A DNA stretch of 10,092 bases from Anaerolineae bacterium. Lineage in GTDB: Bacteria > Chloroflexota > Anaerolineae > B4-G1. Made by a program: the position numbers and the translations under genes. Positions 6,895-10,092 of the stretch are shown one piece after another; position 1 is the first letter of the stretch; each line of letters starts with the position of its first letter. Location: assembly GCA_030612585.1 (NCBI GenBank), contig JAUWNP010000160.1, positions 1 to 10,092 of the forward strand, read 5' to 3'. Under the pieces are notes generated by a model. That model worked only from the letters and a program-made list of their open reading frames with translations, was not told the origin of the DNA and did no database searches.

Positions 6895-7007
6895 CGTCAT
6901 TCTGAGGAGCGCAGCGACGAAGAATCTCGGTTCACAAGCCAGGGTGGATAGCAAACATCCGAACGAGATTCTTCGCTACGAGATTCTTCGCTACGCTCAG
7001 AATGACG
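6895..7007. repeat. Dispersed inverted-repeat element (CGTCATTCTGAG... type)
   Basis: The left arm (6895-6929) starts CGTCATTCTGAG and ends GAAGAATCTCG. The right arm (6979-7007) is its near-complement, starting CGAGATTCTTCG and ending CAGAATGACG. The 49-bp middle is unrelated. The ends read outward as a small MITE-like or REP-like element. I recognise the motif as a widespread intergenic repeat in several bacterial phyla; that is from memory. Confidence 0.8.
6963..6992. repeat. Tandem duplication of a 15-mer in the right arm of the inverted repeat
   Basis: ACGAGATTCTTCGCT occurs twice back to back (6963-6977 and 6978-6992). The second copy belongs to the right arm; the first is a local duplication. 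Confidence 0.85.
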
Positions 7008-7050
7008 GGCGGATCTTGTCTCGTTTGTAAAGAATTCGCACCATCAAGGA

Positions 7051-7111
7051 GTTCAGCCGCTCCCACGCGGGGCGTTGAAACGGTCCGCTGATGCTGGGCA
7101 TCAAGATGCCC
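7051..7111. repeat. Two adjacent palindromic motifs
   Basis: The first (7051-7081) runs from GTTCAGCCGCTCC through CACGC to GGGGCGTTGAAAC, an imperfect hairpin. The second is perfect: GGGCATC-AA-GATGCCC at 7096-7111. Neither is followed by a T-run on either strand, so intrinsic termination is not supported. Confidence 0.55.
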
Positions 7112-7212
7112 GACTACCAAGAAAAAGCCCCTGTAGAATATGACTCACATCCACGGGGGGCCTCCCACTACTCAGTGTGAAACGTAATACTGCCTAATGC
7201 ACCGACCAGGAT

Positions 7213-7247
7213 CACGTCTCACGTTTGACGTTTGACGTCTCACGTTT
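7213..7247. repeat. Heptamer tandem array, CACGTCT/CACGTTT/GACGTTT unit, 5 copies
   Basis: Units in order: CACGTCT, CACGTTT, GACGTTT, GACGTCT, CACGTTT. The array touches the last base of the stop codon (7249-7247) of the ArlF-like gene. On the minus strand the units contain GTGAGAC, which supplies TGA. Confidence 0.88.
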
Positions 7248-7762
7248 CAGCGTGTAAAGACCGTCGAGGCGGTAATGCCGTTGGGGGTGGCTGTGGTCAC
7301 CAGGTTAGTGGTGCCCACTCCCACCGCAGGTGAAACCGATATCCAGATCACCGCTTCCTCTCCTGGATTGAGGATGTTTATGTCATAAACCTCGTCAACG
7401 GTTGGGGCATCCAGAAAGATGTCCCACACATCCCATTCGTTTGTCCCCGAGCCAAAAGGATACCATTCTGTATAGTAACTACCACCGCTGTCATAATATT
7501 GAAGGATAACATCCCAGTGGTCAAAGTCCGCCAACTTGGTGTCCCCGTCGTTCCTGAGGGTTACCTCCACAACAGCGCCACTGCTTATAGTCTGTGCTGC
7601 GACGGGTGAGAGATTGGTCCTGGCCCTCTCCCCCAATCGCTCCTCCATCTCCCGCCAGGATGCCTGAATGGCGTCTTGCGAGGAGAGGAGAACCTCGGCG
7701 ATGGTGAACACCACCAACAACAGAAGACTTATGATTATGAGCCCCGTGATTATCGTCTCCAT
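7247..7762 (-). CDS. ArlF/FlaF-like single-pass protein with beta-rich extracellular domain
   Basis: A 171-residue protein. An N-terminal hydrophobic helix (about 4-26) follows only two or three residues, as in type IV pilin/archaellum proteins. Next come an amphipathic helix (about 30-48) and a beta-rich domain: VVEVTLRNDGDTKLADFDHW at 64-83, VILQYYDSGG at 85-94, ILNPGEEAVIWISVSP at 130-145, TPNGITASTVFT at 159-170. The asparagine/glycine-turn strands resemble the beta-sandwich of archaeal ArlF/ArlG stator proteins and archaellins. Its C-terminal PNGI-x(5)-F motif also occurs in the upstream neighbour, suggesting paralogy. Three nt separate it from that neighbour's stop, so translation is probably coupled; no strong Shine-Dalgarno site of its own is visible. 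Which of ArlF or ArlG it matches, or whether it is a divergent pilin, cannot be settled by eye. Confidence 0.62.
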   Translation of the reverse strand: METIITGLIIISLLLLVVFTIAEVLLSSQDAIQASWREMEERLGERARTNLSPVAAQTISSGAVVEVTLRNDGDTKLADFDHWDVILQYYDSGGSYYTEWYPFGSGTNEWDVWDIFLDAPTVDEVYDINILNPGEEAVIWISVSPAVGVGTTNLVTTATPNGITASTVFTR

Positions 7763-7765
7763 GGG

Positions 7766-8236
7766 TCACTCGATGCTGAAGTAGTACTCATCGGAGATAC
7801 CATTCGGAATGGTCACTTTCAAAAAGTGTCTTCCTGCTGAAGGGTATGTAGCACCATAGCGGATGGTGATCTTGAGGGTTGCCGTGGGATTCCACGCGCT
7901 GTCATTTTCCAGTGCATATTCCCAATGGGGTGTTCCCGCACTATAAGGGATGCGGGCGAAACTGCCCTCCAGTCCAAAGAAAACGTCACAACTCTCGATT
8001 GCGCTTATGTGCGTGGAACCGACATTCTTGACCCATACAAGTACATCGCTGCTGTCCGACTTCCCGGTAGCGTGAATGATCTCAATCTGACTCCGGAGGC
8101 GTTCGTCTATCCTTCTTTGCCTGCCGGTCAAGGCATCGCTGCTTTGGACGGCTGCGGGGTAGATAGTGTTGAAAACCAAGACGGCAGACACTACGCCTGC
8201 TATGATCAGGAGGGTCGTAACTATCGTCTTATCCAA
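7766..8236 (-). CDS. ArlG/FlaG-like single-pass protein
   Basis: A 156-residue protein starting at a TTG at 8236, chosen because a GGAGG site lies about 6 nt upstream and the codon sits inside the end of the previous gene (8-nt overlap, TTGGATAA). An N-terminal hydrophobic helix (about 4-25) leads into an amphipathic helix (about 35-55, RQRRIDERLRSQIEIIHA). A beta-rich domain follows with VLVWVKNVGSTHISAI (65-80), a phrase typical of FlaG/ArlG-type proteins as I know them, and ends VTIPNGISDEYYFSIE. In archaea ArlF and ArlG form the part of the archaellum motor anchored outside the membrane. By analogy this protein would be membrane-tethered with its domain outside. Its size matches ArlG. The neighbours support an archaellum-like unit. 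Confidence 0.65.
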   Translation of the reverse strand: MDKTIVTTLLIIAGVVSAVLVFNTIYPAAVQSSDALTGRQRRIDERLRSQIEIIHATGKSDSSDVLVWVKNVGSTHISAIESCDVFFGLEGSFARIPYSAGTPHWEYALENDSAWNPTATLKITIRYGATYPSAGRHFLKVTIPNGISDEYYFSIE

Positions 8237-8849
8237 GGTTTGCCTCCTCTATGATCGAGAGGGCCTCTTCTACGTCGCTTCCACGGCCCAGCAGTTCATT
8301 CAGTTTCAGGAGGGCGCCTAGTATCTCGTTTACCGCTACCTGCTCCGGAGCGCTGTCCACACTGATAAGCCCGGTGAGCCGAAGAAGGGAACCCTCAATG
8401 TCCGGGGCGATGATGCCCTTATTAGTGCATGCCTGGATCAGCCTGCCTGTGCGTTCCCCTCCTATCTTCTGCGCGGTACTGCTCACCCAGCCCGAGAGTT
8501 CCATGATGCGAGACTGGTCCTCCCCTCCTTCAGATGGGGAGGGCACTTCCCCTTCAAGAGAGCCAGGGGTTTCCTCTTGCCCCACCTTCACATCTCCGAG
8601 AGAGACCATCTTCACTTCGGGCTGTGCTCCGGGAGGATTGGGCGCCTTCCCTGACGCCTGCTTTTTTCGCCTGATGGCTTCCAGAGATTGAAGGATGCCT
8701 TCCGTAGGGGTTTCCTCCTCTGCCCTGAGGGAGGGGTAATAGTGGATCAGAACCTGCTCCTGAATATCCAGCAGCGTCCGCTGTACTTCGTTCTTCAGGA
8801 TTTTCATTTCGTATTCGAGTGCCTTTACTCTCTGTTCCAGTTGTTGCAT
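8229..8849 (-). CDS. ArlD/E-like cytoplasmic protein with N-terminal coiled coil
   Basis: A 206-residue protein from the ATG at 8849 (GGGAGGGG 5 nt upstream). Residues 3-34 form a coiled coil, LEQRVKALEYEMKILK then TLLDIQEQVL, and HYYPSLRAEEE follows at 37-47. A Pro/Gly/Ser-rich linker (about 65-112) leads to a helical domain at 115-162: LSGWVSSTAQKIGGERTGRL, then KGIIAPDIEGSLLRLTGLI. This recalls the ArlD/E (FlaD/E) pattern of Trp, then a K-x-G-x-E-R stretch, then an I-x-x-D/E-I-x-x-x-L segment. ArlD/E proteins form part of the cytoplasmic switch ring that links the archaellum to chemotaxis in archaea. No membrane helix is present. The fit is by pattern only; a generic helical protein is the alternative. 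The coiled coil is nearly copied in the gene at 9314-9859. Confidence 0.55.
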   Translation of the reverse strand: MQQLEQRVKALEYEMKILKNEVQRTLLDIQEQVLIHYYPSLRAEEETPTEGILQSLEAIRRKKQASGKAPNPPGAQPEVKMVSLGDVKVGQEETPGSLEGEVPSPSEGGEDQSRIMELSGWVSSTAQKIGGERTGRLIQACTNKGIIAPDIEGSLLRLTGLISVDSAPEQVAVNEILGALLKLNELLGRGSDVEEALSIIEEANLG

Positions 8850-9018
8850 AACAACCCCTCCCTGTTTCAGGCGTCCATTCAGGCTGTTCCCGCTGTTGAA
8901 TGTCTTTGCACAACTAATTTACCACATTTCTCGCCTTGTTTTGGTTACGGCTCCGTTACAGATTAGTTTCACTCTCGGCGCCACGAGTCGTTTCCCAACT
9001 TGCGCACCCTGCAGCGGT

Positions 9019-9080
9019 GGTTACTACTCACCCGCTCCTGCCGGATCGCCAGATCCAGGCCGAGCAGGGTAGTAGTTACC
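9019..9080. repeat. Imperfect inverted repeat, GGTTACTACTCACCCGCTC type
   Basis: The left 28 bases (from 9019) and the complement of the right 28 bases (ending 9080) match at 20 positions by eye, around a short centre GCCAG. The outer segment TTACTACTCA (9021-9030) recurs exactly at 9881-9890, where another inverted repeat begins. Probably a small non-autonomous repeat element or structured RNA. Confidence 0.7.
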
Positions 9081-9149
9081 AGACCAGAGAAGTATAGTAC
9101 CTTGACGATTGAATTCTTGCACAATAAACAAGGATTTTGGAAAGGTTGA

Positions 9150-9219
9150 ACCACGAAGGACACAAAGAGCACAAAGGTTGGGTCTGTGGTTTCTTAGTGT
9201 CCTTGGTGTCCTTTGTGGT
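9150..9219. repeat. Inverted repeat of the ACCACGAAGGACACAAAG type
   Basis: The left arm 9150-9176 (ACCACGAAGGACACAAAG...) and the right arm 9193-9219 (ending GTCCTTTGTGGT) are complementary at 22 of 27 positions by eye, with a 16-nt loop. I recognise this purine-rich repeat as common between genes in Chloroflexota-type genomes (recollection). It can form a long hairpin on either strand. Confidence 0.8.
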
Positions 9220-9313
9220 AAGGACTGTTTTGGCTCTGGCTCGTCCAGGTTAGGAAATAGACGCCACGATGGGCGAGCCGGTGGTGGATGAATAGGAGGG
9301 CGACTGGCGGAAC

Positions 9314-9859
9314 CTACCGCATCCGCTCCCGGCACAGCCGCAGCAGTGGCCTTGCCGCGTTGACACCCACGACGGCAAGCAGCGCTACCGTAAGAATAAC
9401 CCACAGCGATGGGAACAGCACACTCGCAACGGCCACGACCAATACCACCACCGTCAGCGCGAGCGTCAGCCCTGGATTGGACCTGAAGCGCGCGCCCGCG
9501 TTGCGCCAGGCCGCATCGCGCGCCACCGGCTCTTCCTGGTCCAGCAGCAGCGCCAGGGGGTACATCTGGAGGAGCAGCCACACGAACGCCAACGCCACCC
9601 AGGATGCCTGCAGCCAGGGGTCCAGGAGAGAACCTCCCCCTGGTGCGGGTTCCGACGTGTAGAAACGAATGTTGGTGAATAGAACGATGGACAGGAGCAG
9701 GTTGAGCAGCGCCAACACCCACGCTCTTTTCCGCCATCGCGATGGGCTGGCTGGTTTTTCCGCCAGGCTGTCCTGCACGTCCAGCAGTGTCCCCCGGATG
9801 TCTCCCTTCAAGATTCTCAGTTCGCGTTCGAGTGCCTCTACTCTCTGTTCCAGTTCCAA
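9314..9859 (-). CDS. Unrecognised four-helix membrane protein with N-terminal coiled coil
   Basis: A 181-residue protein, start TTG at 9859 with GAGAGGAG about 7 nt upstream. Residues 3-33 form a coiled coil, LEQRVEALERELRILKGDI then TLLDVQDSL. Four hydrophobic helices follow at about 46-66, 84-106, 131-149 and 150-168, the last two joined by a Pro turn (LFPSLW). Both loops near the membrane carry charged clusters (PSRWRKR; LDQEEP). I do not recognise the family. The coiled coil matches that of the ArlD/E-like protein at 17 of 31 positions, and the coding DNA is even closer, so the two genes share an exchanged or duplicated 5' module. It sits where an archaellum operon carries its early accessory genes, which suggests but does not show a related job. 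Confidence 0.72.
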   Translation of the reverse strand: MELEQRVEALERELRILKGDIRGTLLDVQDSLAEKPASPSRWRKRAWVLALLNLLLSIVLFTNIRFYTSEPAPGGGSLLDPWLQASWVALAFVWLLLQMYPLALLLDQEEPVARDAAWRNAGARFRSNPGLTLALTVVVLVVAVASVLFPSLWVILTVALLAVVGVNAARPLLRLCRERMR

Positions 9860-9889
9860 AGGATTTCTCCTCTCGTTTTGTTACTACTC

Positions 9890-9970
9890 AGGTGCAACGC
9901 ACTTTTGCTGCAACGGTGCAATCTGCTGGACGAAATCGCTGAAGTGGCAATAAACAAGTGCGTTGCACCT
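9890..9970. repeat. Inverted repeat with perfect 15-bp arms
   Basis: AGGTGCAACGCACTT (9890-9904) is exactly complementary to 9956-9970, enclosing 51 bp. It directly follows TTACTACTCA, a flank shared with the element at 9019. It is MITE-like in form; no target-site duplication is evident. It lies about 30 bp upstream of the four-helix protein's start. Confidence 0.88.
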
Positions 9971-9972
9971 TA

Positions 9973-10008
9973 GCGGTTCGACTGAGCCTCACAGCCCAGT
10001 CGAACCGC
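9973..10008. repeat. Hairpin with perfect 12-bp stem, GCGGTTCGACTG
   Basis: GCGGTTCGACTG (9973-9984), a 12-nt loop, then CAGTCGAACCGC (9997-10008). It is followed by a partial further copy, TGAGCCTGTCGAACCG from 10015, whose 13-mer TGAGCCTGTCGAA matches 5165-5177. There is no T-run after the stem on either strand, so it is a repeat hairpin rather than a standard terminator. Confidence 0.85.
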
Positions 10009-10047
10009 CTGCGGTGAGCCTGTCGAACCGCTCACTGTTCCAGCAGC

Positions 10048-10092
10048 CTAGTAGTTCAGAACCATCTGCCCGGAGATTTCGGCCGGCGTGGT
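10048..10092 (-). CDS. C-terminal end of an unidentified protein, possibly archaellin-like (5' end off window)
   Basis: One minus-strand frame enters from the right edge and reads TTPAEISGQMVLNY before a TAG at 10050-10048. Fourteen residues cannot identify a family. The segment has the look of the last beta strand of archaellin-type proteins (Pro, then alternating hydrophobics, then a short polar end), and position upstream of ArlD/E-, G- and F-like genes is where an archaellin gene would be expected. A second minus-strand frame is also open to a TGA near 9990, so even the frame is uncertain. Confidence 0.35.
   Translation of the reverse strand, partial: TTPAEISGQMVLNY

Larger units (their letters stand above)
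6710..7246. other. Gene-free stretch with repeats between the deacetylase region and the archaellum-like genes
   Basis: I see no supportable gene over about 540 bp. It contains a 113-bp inverted-repeat element (6895-7007), a tandem 15-mer inside its right arm (6963-6992), two compact palindromes (7051-7111) and a heptamer array at its right border (7213-7247). Short open frames here translate repeat sequence (for example VILSVAKNLVAKNL) and are not genes. Confidence 0.7.
8850..9313. other. Gene-free stretch with two inverted-repeat elements
   Basis: About 460 bp between the four-helix membrane protein and the ArlD/E-like gene. It holds two inverted repeats (9019-9080 and 9150-9219) and a near-palindrome GTTACGGCTCCGTTAC around 8943-8958. 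Open frames crossing it translate repeats. A promoter for the archaellum-like unit would be expected near 8870-8940, but I see no convincing -35/-10 pair. Confidence 0.6.

Noticed and set aside
6932..7120. Minus-strand frame containing VILSVAKNLVAKNL
   Set aside because: This is the translation of the 6895-7007 inverted repeat, not a protein.
6710..7246. CRISPR array
   Set aside because: Only a single repeat-like hairpin exists; there are no regularly spaced repeats or spacers.
9024..9737. Minus-strand 237-codon frame
   Set aside because: It overlaps the four-helix protein in another frame, is Ala/Gly/Pro/Arg-rich like a GC shadow, and reads through two repeat elements.
9973..10008. Hairpin as an intrinsic terminator for the right-edge gene
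   Set aside because: The stem is strong but no T-run follows on either strand.
1..10092. tRNA, rRNA or known riboswitch
   Set aside because: No tRNA-like cloverleaf, rRNA-like stretch or riboswitch core was recognised on either strand by eye.

Overview
The window looks like bacterial chromosome from an uncultured or little-studied member of the Chloroflexota, probably Anaerolineae-like. This is an inference, not a database result. It rests on long GAF-rich hybrid kinases, clear Shine-Dalgarno sites with frequent GTG/TTG starts, a near-consensus sigma70 promoter, many dispersed inverted repeats between genes, and archaellum-type proteins in an otherwise bacterial setting.

Layout, left to right. 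(1) 1-3598, minus strand: a phosphorelay operon. It holds a frameshifted receiver stub joined to an Hpt domain (pseudogene), a stand-alone receiver, and a large receiver-GAF-GAF-GAF-HisKA-HATPase kinase that runs off the left edge. (2) 3651-4575, plus strand: a two-gene toxin-antitoxin-like cassette of the DUF6516/TumE type with its own sigma70 promoter; the genes overlap by 8 nt. (3) 4605-4955, minus: a degenerate receiver-fold protein lacking the phosphorylation residues. (4) 5249-6709, minus: a GNAT acetyltransferase-like protein, a complete histone-deacetylase-family hydrolase, and the C-terminal remnant of a metallo-beta-lactamase-fold protein. (5) 6710-7246: no gene, but several repeat elements. 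(6) 7247-9859, minus: archaellum-like genes. An ArlD/E-like cytoplasmic protein is followed by two single-pass proteins resembling ArlG and ArlF, nearly or actually overlapping. Upstream is a four-helix membrane protein with the same N-terminal coiled coil as the ArlD/E-like protein. A 14-codon stub at the right edge could be the end of an archaellin-type gene.

How the parts may work together. The ArlD/E-ArlG-ArlF-like run has the spacing of one co-translated unit and follows the D/E then F/G order of archaeal archaellum operons. The motor genes (ArlH, ArlI, ArlJ) are not in the window, so function as a motility or pilus machine is inference. The phosphorelay cluster on the left could feed a motility or gene-expression output, but nothing links the two ends directly.

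The most striking non-coding feature is a set of four heptamer-period tandem arrays with unrelated unit sequences. Each lies at the 3' end of a minus-strand gene, touching or within a few bases of the stop codon. One carries two telomere-like G-quadruplex motifs that run into a start codon. Several further inverted-repeat elements, each different, occupy the remaining intergenic space.
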